Notes: generated by a model from the sequence alone, not told the origin. A DNA stretch of 64,000 bases from Chiridota heheva (GCA_020152595.1 JAIGNY010002799.1:1-64000); one strand, 5' to 3'. Counted from the stretch's first letter, positions 24,035 to 34,289 are shown. A program made the numbers and translations.

Positions 24035-24484
24035 CTCAAACGCTGTGTGGTCACCCCTCAAGAAAAAGCACATTAATATCATTGAAAGTGTGCAAAAGTG
24101 ATTTCATGTTTGAAACACCTTCCATATCATGATAGATTAAATCTTCCAACCCTGACATATAAAAGAGCAAGGGATAATGTGATTGAGGTTTTTAAAGTAC
24201 GCTCGGGTAATTTTTGATCTAAGAGTTAGAAAACTTTTTGTTGTCCGCCAAAACTTGGCAACTAGGGGTTTCAAATCCAAAAAGTTTCTTCGGCTACATT
24301 GCTCTAGCAGTATTGAGTATTCGTCAAAACTTCTTTTTTCAAATCGTGTTTGTAAGCTTGGGAATTCTCTATTTAGTGTTGTTATTGATGCTGGCAGCTT
24401 AAACATTTCAAAACACAGACTGGACAAGCATTGGTGTATTTATGCGAGCTTTTCACCTTCATTATCGTTTCAATGCAAGTTTTA
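24035..24484 (+). mobile_element. LINE reverse transcriptase C-terminal fragment
   Basis: Frame pieces on the plus strand carry the order usual for the end of a CR1-group LINE. These are VWSPLKKKHINIIESVQK (about 24045-24100), then LNLPTLTYKRARDNVIEVFK (about 24135-24195), then FFSNRVCKLGNSLF..SLNISKHRLDKHW (about 24327-24434). Several frame changes separate them. It differs in motif details from the LINE at 14.4 kb, so it is probably another family. Confidence 0.72.
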
Positions 24485-25035
24485 AGCGACCAGTGGTGGG
24501 GGTAGGGGAGGGAGGAAGGGGGGGGGGTTGCAGCCTCCCCAATTTTCCACAACAAAACTTGCGTACTAAAGCTTTAAGTAGGCTATTAATATAATCTTCT
24601 TTTCTAAAAAATCTTGAATAAATTTTATGACACATAACTTTTTTTATTTATCTTCGATCAAATTCGTTCTTTGTTAATGGCTCAAAGTCCCAGTTTTCAG
24701 GGTATGACAGGCAAGTCCATGTGGGCCTGAACTAATGCGCCGCTTTCAATTGTTTTTTTTCTTCACTTGTGTATGATTGACTGCGTACACAACTGTATGC
24801 GCATAGGTATGTGACATATACCAAGCCTAGAGCTATAATTTAATTACTGTACTTGTAAAGGCACGTCATTGCCTTTTTTAACATACTAACTGGAGGGCAA
24901 ATTCTCTTCATTCCTTTTGATTGTCCCCCAGTGGTGAGTTTTTGTCCCTAGAAAAATATCTCTATGAAATAAATATAATAAGATAATAGATGATAAATTA
25001 AGATCGTCAACTCATTATTTAACATTGAGTAACAG
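24485..25035. other. No gene seen; G-rich tract
   Basis: A G-rich tract at about 24491-24530 and otherwise AT-rich sequence with no coding signal. Confidence 0.4.
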
Positions 25036-25500
25036 ACTCGGGGAAATCTCCTTCAATTCAAGTTCGAAAAATTTCCTTTATTTTTGGGAAATAAGTTTTT
25101 CTTCAAATTTCAGAAAATTTCCTTCCTTTTTTGGAAAATTTGCTTTCATTTTTGGGAACTTTTACTTTCTTTTAGTCAAATTTCCTTTGAAAGTCTTCAA
25201 TTTTTGTGAAATCTGCTTTAAATCTCAGGAGAATTCTTTAATTCTCTAAAAAAAAATGGAAGTTTTCTTAAATTTTCAGAAAATTTCTTTTTTTGGGAAA
25301 TTTGCTTTATTTTCTTCGATTTTTGGAAAGTTTTTTTTAATTTTTGCAAAGTTTTCTAAAATTTGGGGGATTCTCTTCGTTTTTGTGAAAAAAAATTCAT
25401 TTTGGAAAATTTTCTTCAATTTTTTGGAAATTTCCCAAAAATTCCAATAATTTGATAAATTTTTAGAAATTTTTCAAACTTTTCAATAATTTTACAACCC
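25036..25500. repeat. AAATTTTC-type degenerate repeat run (opposite orientation)
   Basis: About twenty imperfect units such as TTTTTGGGAAATTTGC and TTTTGGAAAATTTTCTTCAA. This is the reverse-complement sense of the runs at 16.1 and 19.3 kb. Phe-rich open frames within it are compositional artefacts. Confidence 0.6.
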
Positions 25501-25877
25501 CCTCTTTACAAGTAGTGTTTGGACAGAGATCTGTTTATTTTCTAGGTTTGTTTAGACATTTATTTCCCCCCCCCCTGCCAAATCAAATATCTTCCCTACG
25601 ACACTGACTTTAAAAATTGTGCAACACCCTTTCAGAAATTTCACCTCAGCCCCCCTACCCCCCAAGTTTTTGGCCTATTGTGCCACTGTAAGTGACATGA
25701 AGATCTAGACTTTCAGGCATTTAGCATCTTTCATTCAGTATTCATGTGGTATCATAGGTAGGTAGGATTTGAAATTGATAGTGTATAAGTGTCCTTTGGT
25801 TTTAAATTGAAAGTGTATGTCGCAGAGATTCCACAAAGTCCTGTTCATTTCTCATGTGTATTCTATTTTTGTCTCAG

Positions 25878-26086
25878 GTGTTTCAAACTATTATCCACCA
25901 TCTCTGACCACTTTTGACAAGCCAGACGAATACATTGCAGATGCTAAACATGGATTACAATCTCAGATGCTCCAGGAGCAAAACAGATTACATGGGTCAC
26001 CGGAGTGGGCCTGGAGGGCCAATGAAAGGAGGAATCACACAGGAGAACAGCCGTTGATTGTGCAGCAATTCTTGGCAGCAAATAAG
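25878..26086 (+). CDS. Host gene, exon 1 of those found (unrecognised protein)
   Basis: A 209-base exon bounded by TTTTTGTCTCAG and AAG/GTGTGT. Entered in phase 1 and left in phase 0, it encodes 69 residues. The start is VSNYYPPSLTTFDKPDEYIA, the middle QMLQEQNRLHGSPEWAWRAN, and the end EQPLIVQQFLAANK. The peptide is polar with a clear tryptophan pair (WAW) and is open across its full length. The next exon (29872) joins in phase. I found no earlier exon, so the start of the gene is upstream in sequence I could not resolve or outside the window. Protein family unknown to me. Confidence 0.7.
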
Positions 26087-26099
26087 GTGTGTGGTAATT

Positions 26100-26213
26100 A
26101 ATTGAAAATTAATTGATTAATTAATTAATTCATTCATTCATTATTCATTCATTCATTCATTCATTCATTCATTCATTCATTCATTCATTTAATTATTTAT
26201 CTATTTATTTATT
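26100..26213. repeat. (ATTC)n microsatellite
   Basis: An ATTC array with ATTA-rich edges starting 14 bases after the exon donor. A 15-base copy of the donor region (AAGGTGTGTGGTAAT) lies on both sides of it, at 26084-26098 and 26215-26229. Confidence 0.9.
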
Positions 26214-26284
26214 TAAGGTGTGTGGTAATGTATTGTTCGAAAGCATCTCTTTCTAGATTAAGATTGATCTTTGCAATGCCTTGG

Positions 26285-26746
26285 TTAATTGACCTCTCTG
26301 AGTTAGTTGATTAACAGCTTTTTCAACCAATCACAGCACGTATTTGCCTAGCCAACAAAATCTTCGTAACTAAGTGGGGCAAAAATCCTACACGGTACAG
26401 TATAACTAGCTAGCGGCTCGCGCTCATGCAGTCATTGCAATATATTACACAAAACAAATATCTGCAAACACAGACTGAGTGACGACAAGATGGTGAACAA
26501 AAATTGCTTTGTAAATCCGATTCCCATTACCCAGAATGGTTAGCAAACATAATTTTGTTTATTCCTTTTGCTAAAATCTCTAAAGATTTAGAGAAGTGCC
26601 ATGAATAGAGCCAAGCTTGCGGCAGGCCACATTAACATCTAAATGTAAATGCATTGGTCATGCATGATCACAGATTTTAGGTTTTGTTTTCCTCATCTAG
26701 TTCTATTGTGGATGTGACCTATTTCCTTACCCGGAGAGGTCAATTG
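26285..26746. mobile_element. MITE family C, copy 1
   Basis: A non-coding element of ~460 bases with inverted ends (AATTGACCTCTC... and ...GGAGAGGTCAATT). A second copy at 59686-60155 shares most of its length, including TTTTTCAACCAATCAC, TAACTAAGTGGGGCAA, ACAAGATGGTGA, TTACCCAGAATGGTTAGCAA and ATGCATTGGTCAT. No coding capacity, so it would need a transposase in trans. It lies in the first recovered intron of the host gene. Confidence 0.75.
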
Positions 26747-27730
26747 CCTGGATATGTGTGTTTTCTTGATATTATTGGTATATTTGCAAACATTTTGAAC
26801 AAACCAAAAATCTTGAAAATAGCAAAGGTACCCCTCAAAAGTAGTTACAAATTTGCCATTCTACAGTTATTTTATTTCATGTCATGATATTCAAGTTTAT
26901 TAAGTATGAAAAGACAGAGCTGGAAAAAACAAAAGCACAGTATATGTGCTCTATAAATATCCCCCATGTAATTGTGCAATGAAAAGTACATTAAATTGTA
27001 AAAGAGGGAAGTATATAAAGATGTATTCACTTCATTAATATTATTTCTGCCACAATTTTTTGTTTTCTACACCTTTACTCAGAACTGTGAGAAATTTTAT
27101 CATTATTAATTCCAACTCCATGAAAGCTAAATTCTTTCGAGCCATTAGGCTCAAAGAGTAGGTGCTTAATTATCCATGGTGAAAAGACCAACCCAACTAT
27201 TTCCTGATGTTAATCCATTGTTTTTAGCTCAAGATTCCTTTAAAGGATTTGAGCTTAAGCAATTACCAACTCAAGAGCCAGATTCTTTCCCGGATGCGTT
27301 CAGAATTTTGCAGCGTTTATCATATCCTAAGTGTTTTGGGATATTTTGCTGTGTTGCTATGTTTGCCTTAAATAGATTGATATGTTGATGCAATAACAGT
27401 TCATACTGTTTCATAGAATTTTGCTTTCCAAAATTCGCTAAAAAAGGTTTCAATTACTCGGATGTCGCTCGGTGCAATCCGAATGAATTCAGTGTATATA
27501 ATAACATTGGCTTGGGAAATACCACCGAAAACTCAACTTTCATAAATTTCCTGAATAGGTTATCCTCAATAGCCTGAATATAGACATTCTTCCAAAATCC
27601 ACATGAGTCCTTCCACATCACACATGACTTGGCACAAGTAGTGCCTACAAGAAGTTTATTGTTCGGGTGGAGATAATGAAAGACTGTAAAAACTGATGCA
27701 TAAAATCACTAGGTCATGATGGGTGATCTT
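26747..27730 (+). other. Intron sequence, nothing identified
   Basis: Intron of the host gene between exons at 26086 and 29872. AT-rich with no repeat match found in the window. Short open frames here lack any supporting splice or codon pattern. Confidence 0.4.
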
Positions 27731-27812
27731 GAAGGATTAGTTCAGGGGTGGAGTAAGTCCATCATATGAAAGAGGACTTTAAAGAAATTGATAAAATCTT
27801 TTTAGTTATATT
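27731..27812 (+). mobile_element. MITE family A, 5'-end fragment
   Basis: About 80 bases matching the left end of the family A elements at 49.6, 61.1 and 62.9 kb (GGATTAGTTCAG, then AAGTCCATC and ATGAAAGAGGACTTTAAA). The rest of the element is absent. Confidence 0.65.
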
Positions 27813-28239
27813 TTGTTATAATGATTGCCACTTGGAAGGATATTTGTTTGATGATATTATTGATTAATTGTTATTCATTAATTGCAATAATTAATTATTT
27901 GCTCAGAATGACTATTAGCAATATCAGGAAAATATGCCGTAGATGAATAATGTCTTGCTGCAAATGTGTAAAATCCATCTTGATTTTATACAACAGTATA
28001 CTTTGCTGTTAGTGTGTGTCTGTGTATGATTTCAATTTCACTCAAAAGCAAACATTGATAAGGAAATTTGCATCATAATGCATCAGGCTTATTTGGAAAA
28101 CAGTTTTTACATTCAAACGATATTAAAGCTCTAATACGCAGTGGAACAACTAGAGTCCTGGGGCCGGTAGAGATCTTGACCTCTGCAGCGATGTGGGACC
28201 ATGACAGCAAATGGGGTGGAGGGGCTTGCCCTGGCCCTA

Positions 28240-28720
28240 GACTAAGAGGGCAGAAGGTGCCATTTTGAAAATGTGCAGACTGGAGCAGGAGGTGCCCTTT
28301 TGAAAGTTAAGGGCGGACCTGTCAGGAGGTGCCCTTTCAATCTTGGTCATTCTTGAAGCTTCAAAACAAATAGTAATTTACCCACTTACAAATATTACAT
28401 AATACATAGAGGTTGTCACATACATTTAGTATTCATTTGACACAATTAAAGCATGTTACCAGGGGCACCAACACCGAGGGCCAATTATTTTGTAAGCAGT
28501 AATTTTCCAGACAAGTGTTTTACCTATTTGCCCGATGGGTAATTGTCAACATTGGTTATGATTCCTCATTCTCAAACCCAAAGGCGGTATTTGCCTGCCG
28601 AAAGGGGGTAAAGTTAAAAGTGTGTGTTGTGTGTGGGGGGAGAGGGGAGGGGGAAGGGGGAGGATCACCAACAAAAGAGGCTTGTAAATATCTCAAAATA
28701 TATGTTGAGCTACTACATCA
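28240..28720 (+). repeat. Dispersed repeat, copy 2 (partner at 4.2 kb)
   Basis: Same orientation and order of landmarks as 4195-4690: GGTGCCCTTTTGAAAGTT, CATTCTTGAAGCTTCAAAAC, ACCGAGGGCC, GCCCGATGGGTAATTG, then a TGTGTGTTGTGTGTG tract and a G-rich run (28626-28662). Non-coding. Confidence 0.65.
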
Positions 28721-29330
28721 TTGATGTTCTAGTTTCATCATCTATTTTGAAGAGGAGCAGCTTGTTGTGACAAAAGAATTCTTCCACCGGCCCCCAATTG
28801 AAATGTAAATCTAAAAGACTTTTATCCTTATGTTCAAAGACTGAGATGAGAAAAAGAAGTTAAAATACTTCCATCAAGATTTTCAAGTGACTTCCTGTTT
28901 ATATAAAAACAAAAATGTCTAAATATCAAAATTTGAAGCATTCCTGAAACATTGCTCAGTAAATAAATGTGTTATTTTTATAATTTCAAGACTGCCTTGC
29001 TCAGAATGTTCTGCCCTTTGTTTTGTAGCTGTCCATATATTCCTAAAGAATGTCATTGTACTACTATAGTCTGACAGTCCTGTCTTTGAATGAATAGCAA
29101 TTTCGTCATAACTGATAAAACTGGAGGTAGTAGAGCCATGATGATCTTTAGGCATACTTGCAAGGAACTTTGTTTTCCTCATTTGCAAAAAGGTAAGTCT
29201 TGACTTCTGTTAGATAGTCTGTTAGATAGTCTCGATAAAATTATATATCAAAAGGAATCTAAAATTTCACTAAAACAAAGTCTGAGGGATATTAGGATAT
29301 ATTTTCGTTTACTAAGTTGTTCCAGCGTTA
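28721..29330 (+). other. Intron sequence, nothing identified
   Basis: AT-rich intron of the host gene. An 89-codon minus-strand open frame at 28919-29188 has no supporting features and is not called. Confidence 0.4.
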
Positions 29331-29718
29331 AGGCCGTAACACACCGAGCGCGACGCGGTGAGCGATTTCTTACATAATCATACAGGAAACAAATATAAGA
29401 TGCTTTGACTTTTTGTTTACACAGGATAAAGTTTACAATTGAGGCTTTCTGATGATACTGGAAAATTTGTTAGACATGCTTTTTTGTTCAAACTGTGGAG
29501 AAATTCGCTTTAGTGGGGCACGATTTTCTGTCGCGACGTGAATTTTGCTTTAATGGGTGTAGAAAGGCCCTTTCAATCAATTTTCAGTTATCATTTGAAT
29601 AGCCATGTGATGATGATGCTTCTCCAAAAACAAGAGGTCAAAATGTTTCTTTTCCTTTGTTTTATTTAATTTTGTATAGAAAATTACTCGCCATGTCGCG
29701 TTCGGTGTGTAACAGCCT
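29331..29718. mobile_element. MITE family D, Harbinger-like ends
   Basis: A 388-base element with ~32-base imperfect terminal inverted repeats. The left end is AGGCCGTAACACACCGAGCG and the right end, reversed, AGGCTGTTACACACCGAACG. It is flanked on both sides by the trinucleotide TTA (29328-29330 and 29719-29721). A 3-base TTA/TWA duplication is characteristic of PIF/Harbinger transposons. No transposase. It sits ~150 bases upstream of the exon at 29872. Confidence 0.82.
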
Positions 29719-29871
29719 TTATAGTGTGATGTGGTGAAAGTGTTTGATTTGGGAAAATAAAAATTTCCTGTCCGTCAGTCAGTCTTATTACTTTACGTGG
29801 ATCATCCAACTGCTAAACTAAAATGATTTGGATATTTCAAATCTTTCAATACTTATAATTTTTTTAAACAG

Positions 29872-30016
29872 CAAGAGCAGGCAGATGGGGTCCTGCCAGC
29901 CGCCACCTCACCTCCACAACGGTTTAGATCAAAGAGTGCTAACAGTTTTTATGATCAATATGGTTATCAACAGGGTAATATGGCACATCAATTTCTAACA
30001 GCCACAGAGTTACCAG
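29872..30016 (+). CDS. Host gene, exon 2
   Basis: A 145-base exon with acceptor TTTTTTTAAACAG and a strong donor G/GTCAGT. It enters in phase 0, matching exon 1, and leaves in phase 1, encoding 48 residues: QEQADGVLPAATSPPQRFRS, then KSANSFYDQYGYQQGNMAHQ, then FLTATELP. The peptide is Gln/Asn/Ser/Tyr-rich and probably disordered. The other two frames hit stops, which supports this reading. Confidence 0.72.
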
Positions 30017-30894
30017 GTCAGTCGGAAAGGATAGTTGATCCCTAAACATGGAAGACCAACTCGAACAAGGTGCGTGAAAAATACCCAAGCTTCACCAGAT
30101 GTCTTGTTTTAGTATTCTTTTCATAAAATATAACCCTACTACAAGCAGTACTTTCAGGCCTCAAAGCAGCTAAAAAACACCAATTTCAACCCTAGTGGTT
30201 CCCCTGGCACCCAACGTTGATTACTGCTTGATTTTCAGCACCAGGCGTCATGCCCGCTAATTACGCCACTGCCGACAAGATAATATGCATAGAGATTGAT
30301 TAGTAGAATTTTTAAATAATGGAAAAGATTGATTTTTTTTTTGTAGTGAATTCTTGTACTGAACTTTGATAAAACCTTGATGAAGTTATAAGGTTTAGTC
30401 TCAGATATGGTATGTATGAATAAAAACATTCATTTAATACTTCATTTTAAGACTTGTTTATTCTGTAATGAGCTATTTGTTTCAAAATAACTTTTGTATG
30501 ATTTAATCATTCCTAAATGGGACTTGTCAGGTAACAATTAGCCATATTGTTTTGAAAATAATGAAAAAAAACACATTAAACTCACAAATTGCATCAGAGT
30601 TTAAGCAGAATGGGGTCACACCGTAGTAGATCCCATAGGCAAATTAATATAAAAATGATTATCCTACCAAGAAAGAAGCTTTCATCGATCTTTAGAAATT
30701 TGGCCTTATTAATTTCTTTTTGTGTGTGTGTTGGGTGACCCTTCCAACTGATTTGACAACACATATACTATTTTGACATCAAGAAAACCCACCCTTTAGC
30801 AAAATCAGTCCATGCCTGCCCAAAACAATACATTCGACTTTCAATTTAAATTCACCAAATCATACAACTGTTCAAGCTGTTTGTAATACACTAG

Positions 30895-30950
30895 CTTCCA
30901 CTACCCACACATGGTCAGTGTTGATGGACCTTCATCCTACCTGAATATTA
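30895..30950 (+). other. Candidate small exon(s) in the 30.0-31.4 kb intron
   Basis: The stretch follows a good acceptor (ACACTAG) and contains two good donors, GTCAGT after 30913 and GTAAGT after 30950. A 19-base exon 30895-30913 would enter in phase 1 and leave in phase 2. That would let exons 3 and 4 be read in their most protein-like frame. This is speculative and rests only on splice-site shape and phase arithmetic. Confidence 0.25.
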
Positions 30951-30984
30951 GTAAGTTAAACCCAGTGTCTTTAGGGCCACTGGG

Positions 30985-31130
30985 ACCGGGAGTGAGGGGG
31001 AGGGGGGGGGGGGGAGTGGAAATCCGGGCCTACAATATTGGAAAATTCTAAAGAGCAAAAAAAAGTTTATCACCTACATGTATTTCTGTTCTAGTTTTAC
31101 ACCGTTTTTGCCATTGTCAAGCATGGGTTT
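30985..31130 (+). repeat. Dispersed repeat G, copy 1
   Basis: Shares a ~120-base stretch with 34890-35030: AATATTGGAAAATTCT, an A-rich run, ATCACCTA, TTTTACACC(G/A)TTTTTGCCA and TTGTCAAGCATGG. It follows a G-run (30990-31017). Non-coding, family unknown. Confidence 0.55.
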
Positions 31131-31451
31131 TTGCCACTTTTTGGGACCCTCCTGTTTGAACGCACATTCACAACTGTTATGAGACCATATGACCCGGGTC
31201 CTCTTGACCCCGTATCAGCAGTTCTGAGTGTCTCCACAGTTCTGCACCCTACTGTATAAAATGTGATTAACATGTTCTGGGCAAGAAGGTTGTGTGTAGT
31301 GATATATGAGTAGAATCATTAATCAAGTAGGATTTTCAATTTAAATTGTTTTTCTTATGAATTCTCGGACAAGTTTCTCTCTGGAGCAAAGATTTATGAT
31401 GTCATCGACAATTTGATATATATTGCCTGTATTTACATATTTTATTTTTAG

Positions 31452-31549
31452 CCTCCTTCGCGCCCGCCAGAGAACTCCATCTGCACCAGGTGTCAGAGCA
31501 ACCATTACAATCAGGAATAACATGCACGTTCAGCAAAATTTGGCTGCAC
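31452..31549 (+). CDS. Host gene, exon 3 (frame uncertain)
   Basis: A 98-base exon between TTTTATTTTTAG and a strong donor C/GTAAGT. Two frames are open throughout. Read directly after exon 2 (phase 1 in, 0 out) it gives a His/Gln-containing peptide beginning ASFAPARELHLHQ. Read in phase 2 in, 1 out it gives LLRARQRTPSAPGVRATITI then RNNMHVQQNLAA, which fits the composition of neighbouring exons better but needs an extra small exon upstream. The exon is likely real because of its splice sites; its frame is not settled. Confidence 0.5.
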
Positions 31550-31714
31550 GTAAGTTTCAATGGGAACACTCTGTAAATCTGAAAATCAATTGCTGCTCCA
31601 CAAGGTAGTGAGTAGCTTTGGTTGAATATGAAATCAGTGTTCACAATAAGATTCAAAATTTGTGGGGTACCCTTGTGTAATTATTTTTTTGGTGGATTTG
31701 GACAAGAACACGTT

Positions 31715-31866
31715 ACGACGTACGGACAGACATAACATCGACAACCAAGTCAATGTCCACGGCCTTTGATAACCAGTTGTGGTGTACTGCCGTGTCTACC
31801 CAACCCAGGCTTGAAGCCAGGGCCTCGTGGTCTGTAGACAGGTATGATAAGCGCTTCACCACAGTA
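31715..31866 (-). mobile_element. tRNA-derived SINE (family 2, minus copy)
   Basis: The reverse complement matches the SINE at 14692-14885 over ~90 bases (GGTAGACACGGCAGTACACC, then TGGTTATCAAAGGCCGT and ATTGACTTGGTTGTCGATG). Its tRNA-like head contains TGGTGAAGCGCTTATC (A-box region) and TGGCTTCAAGCC (B-box region). It lies in the intron between exons 3 and 4. Two copies in opposite orientation 17 kb apart show this is a dispersed family. Confidence 0.7.
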
Positions 31867-32077
31867 GATGCCAAATTTAACCCTTTCTTTTTATAGGTGG
31901 GAGAAGGGGGATATTTGGCCTTTGATTTGGTATTTTATAGCATTTTATTGATTTTTTTTTTTGCTGGAATTTTCCCCTCTTTGAATAGTTTTTTAGCAAG
32001 TATTTGATAATATGTGCGGGAATCCCGCAATCGCTCACCTTAATGTGAACACTAACGAAATCTACATCAGATATTTA

Positions 32078-32180
32078 CTAGATTAGTTCAGTGGTCAAGC
32101 AAGTTCATCATTTTGTAAAAGGGGTAAAATGGTGAAGAAAGCATTCAATCTTATTCTGGTAAAGAGATACATGTATTCAA
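32078..32180 (+). mobile_element. MITE family A, fragment
   Basis: Matches the left part of the family A elements (GATTAGTTCAGTGGTCAAGC, then AAATGGTGAAGAAAGCATTCA and ATCTTATTCTG). Truncated. Confidence 0.6.
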
Positions 32181-32454
32181 GTTGGCATAGTTTGTCTCCA
32201 TGATATAAAAACAACTGAATTTAGACTTTTTGAGACATCATATGTTCACATTTCTCAAAACTTTTTGTGTATTGTCTTTATGTTTAACGAAATATAATTG
32301 TGGTTCACATTTTTTAATATTTCAGGAAAGTATAAAACTGAATCCAGTAACTGATTCCATAATTTACCAGATGAAGAAATTTTTTAAAGCTAAAAAAAAG
32401 AATTTTTTTTAATTAGCCAAAATGTTTCAATACAATAACATTAACAATGTTAAT

Positions 32455-32625
32455 GGTTTAGTTCAAGGGTTAAGAAAGTCAAAGAAAACGGGGAAGAAAG
32501 CATTCAAAAATTTTATTCTATTGAGGAGATATTTAAGTTAAAACTTTTGTATGATTTGTGTAGAAATGACTAAAATCAGATTAGTTGTGACATCACAGCC
32601 TCAGATTTTAATATATTTCCCCCCC
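32455..32625 (+). mobile_element. MITE family A, half element next to exon 4
   Basis: The left half of a family A element (GGTTTAGTTCAAGGG, GGGAAGAAAGCATTCAAAA, GTGTAGAAATGACTAAAATC and GTGACATCACAGCCTCAGAT). It ends ~15 bases before the C-rich tract and acceptor of exon 4, so the upstream splice region of that exon is built partly from transposon sequence. Confidence 0.65.
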
Positions 32626-32640
32626 CCCCCTCCCTTTCAG

Positions 32641-32818
32641 GACGTTCAGCTGCCCAGGATAACCAAAATTCTTATCCAAGCAACCATAATAGACCTGCCG
32701 GGATGGACAACTTTGTTTTCAGCAAAATTTGCATTGCATGTATACAAAATGAAAATCCGGGCAGCCTTATATACTTTCAGGACAATCACAAATTCATACA
32801 TTCCTGCCCAGTGGGCAC
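32641..32818 (+). CDS. Host gene, exon 4 (frame and 3' end uncertain)
   Basis: The acceptor is very strong (C-run then TCCCTTTCAG). Two frames are open. With phase 0 in and donor C/GTTGAG at 32819 (phase 1 out), the peptide runs DVQLPRITKILIQATIIDLP...NSYIPAQWA and joins exons 3 and 5 in phase. With phase 1 in and a donor after 32823, it reads RSAAQDNQNSYPSNHNRPAG, then a Cys/His-bearing stretch (ICIACIQ...NHKFIHSCPVG). That fits the rest of the protein better and could bind zinc. Both donors are weak. I cannot choose between them. Confidence 0.45.
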
Positions 32819-32978
32819 GTTGAGTTTTTCTTGATTTGTCGATCCCTGCTTTTTGGAATGTCAACGTTTTGTCAATTAATGCAACCAACTAATATATTTA
32901 AGTGTACATAGGGGAATTTCTTCACTAAACCAGGATAAACCCTAATTATTTTGTTTTATTCTGTTTCATAATGCACAG

Positions 32979-33018
32979 GAAGAGAAGAAAAGTACAAAAG
33001 TGTGGACATCCCAGAAGA
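32979..33018 (+). CDS. Host gene, exon 5
   Basis: A 40-base micro-exon (acceptor ATAATGCACAG, donor A/GTGAGT). It enters in phase 1 and leaves in phase 2, encoding REEKYKSVDIPE. The other two phases lead to stops in the next exon, so this frame is well fixed. Together with exons 6 and 7 it forms the most convincing, compact block of the protein. Confidence 0.7.
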
Positions 33019-33070
33019 GTGAGTATTACTACAAATGCAAAGATGCCTTTAAGCTAAGATAGTGAATATT

Positions 33071-33495
33071 AGAGAATGGAGCATCCGTGACATGGTGACA
33101 TTTTGTGACAAAATTACATTGTCCATAAATTGGTGTGACATTTTGTCAATTTTGTGACAAAATGTAGCAAAATGAACATGAACAGATGTATTAAAATTTG
33201 TCTGACATTTTGTGACATGTTTTACCCTTCACTCACACTCATTGGTAATTTGATGTTGTATTTTAGTGGTGGATTCCATTTTTCATGAAACAGACGACCA
33301 GATGATCCTTACTATGAGTATCTCCAGTCAACTGGTCATGATGTGTGAACCTATGCCAATCAAATGTAAGAGGCAAAACTGATGTGACATTCTGTGCAAA
33401 GGTGCCAAAAATCATGTGACAGTTGAGACCTTTTTGTGACAAATTTGAAATTTTAGTGACATAACATTTTGTGACAAGCCATCAATCATCACTCC
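33071..33495. mobile_element. MITE family B, copy 1
   Basis: A ~425-base non-coding element, about 90% identical by eye to 35558-35999. It is rich in TTTTGTGACA / TGTCACAAAA words in both orientations. Landmarks shared with the partner are AGCAAAATGAACATGAACAG, CAGACGACCAGATGATCC and GTCATGATGTGTGAACC. Begins AGAGAATGGAG; the right inverted end is eroded here but visible in copy 2. It lies 50 bases after exon 5. Confidence 0.72.
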
Positions 33496-33625
33496 AAATG
33501 TATTTATAGCTTGGCAGGGTTTCAACTAGAAATTGGATGAATGGGTGTGCAATGGGAATTTCTAGGTGTGCACCAATTTGTTGATGCCATAGGCCTTGTG
33601 CATGTGCATTGTGTGGGTCCCATGA

Positions 33626-34212
33626 AGTCCCAGGGGCAACTGGGGTGGGGAATAGGGAGTGAAGTCTGACAGCCCTGGGACTGGGGCAACTGGGAGTGGG
33701 GGACTAGGGGTGAAGTCTGACAGCCCTGGGACTGGGGCAACTGGGAGTAGGGGACTAGGGAGTGAAGTCTGACAGCCCTGGGACTGGGGCAACTGGGAGT
33801 GGGGGACTAGAGGATGAAGTCTGACAGCCCTGGGACTGGGGCAACTGGGAGTGGGGGACTAGAGGGTGAAGTCTGACAGCCCTGGGACTGGGGCAACTGG
33901 GAGTGGGGGACTAGAGGGTGAAGTCTGACAGCCCTGGGACTGGGGAAACTGGGAGTGGGGGACTAGGGGGTGAAGTCTGACAGCCCTGGGACTGGGGCAA
34001 CTGGGAGTGGGGGACTAGGGGGTGAAGTCTGACAGCCCTGGGACTGGGGAAACTGGGAGTGGGGACTAGGGGTGAAGTCTGACAGCCCTGGGACTGGGGC
34101 AACTGGGAGTGGGGGGCTAGGGGTGGTCTGACAGTGGGACTGGTCTGGGAGCCCTGGGACTGGGCAACTGGGAGTGGGGGACTAGAGGGTGAAGTCTGAC
34201 AGCTCTGGGACT
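33626..34212 (+). repeat. 51-bp minisatellite, about 11 copies
   Basis: Tandem units of GTGAAGTCTGACAGCCCTGG followed by GACTGGGGCAACTGGGAGTG and GGGGACTAGGG (51 bases), highly similar between copies. The last two units are rearranged. Because 51 is a multiple of three, long open frames appear on the minus strand; they are artefacts. Located in the intron between exons 5 and 6. Confidence 0.95.
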
Positions 34213-34289
34213 TTAATCTTTTATAGGAATACTTGATTTACTGAGTCATACATAAAATCTATATAAAGTCTCTGGATTAATAATCCTTC

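Noticed and set aside
29300-29721. GC-rich CGCGACGCGG words as a promoter CpG island
   Set aside because: They are the terminal inverted repeats of a MITE with exact TTA duplication.
33522-34102. Minus-strand frames of Ser/Pro/Gln repeats
   Set aside because: They are shadows of the 51-bp minisatellite, open only because the unit is a multiple of three.
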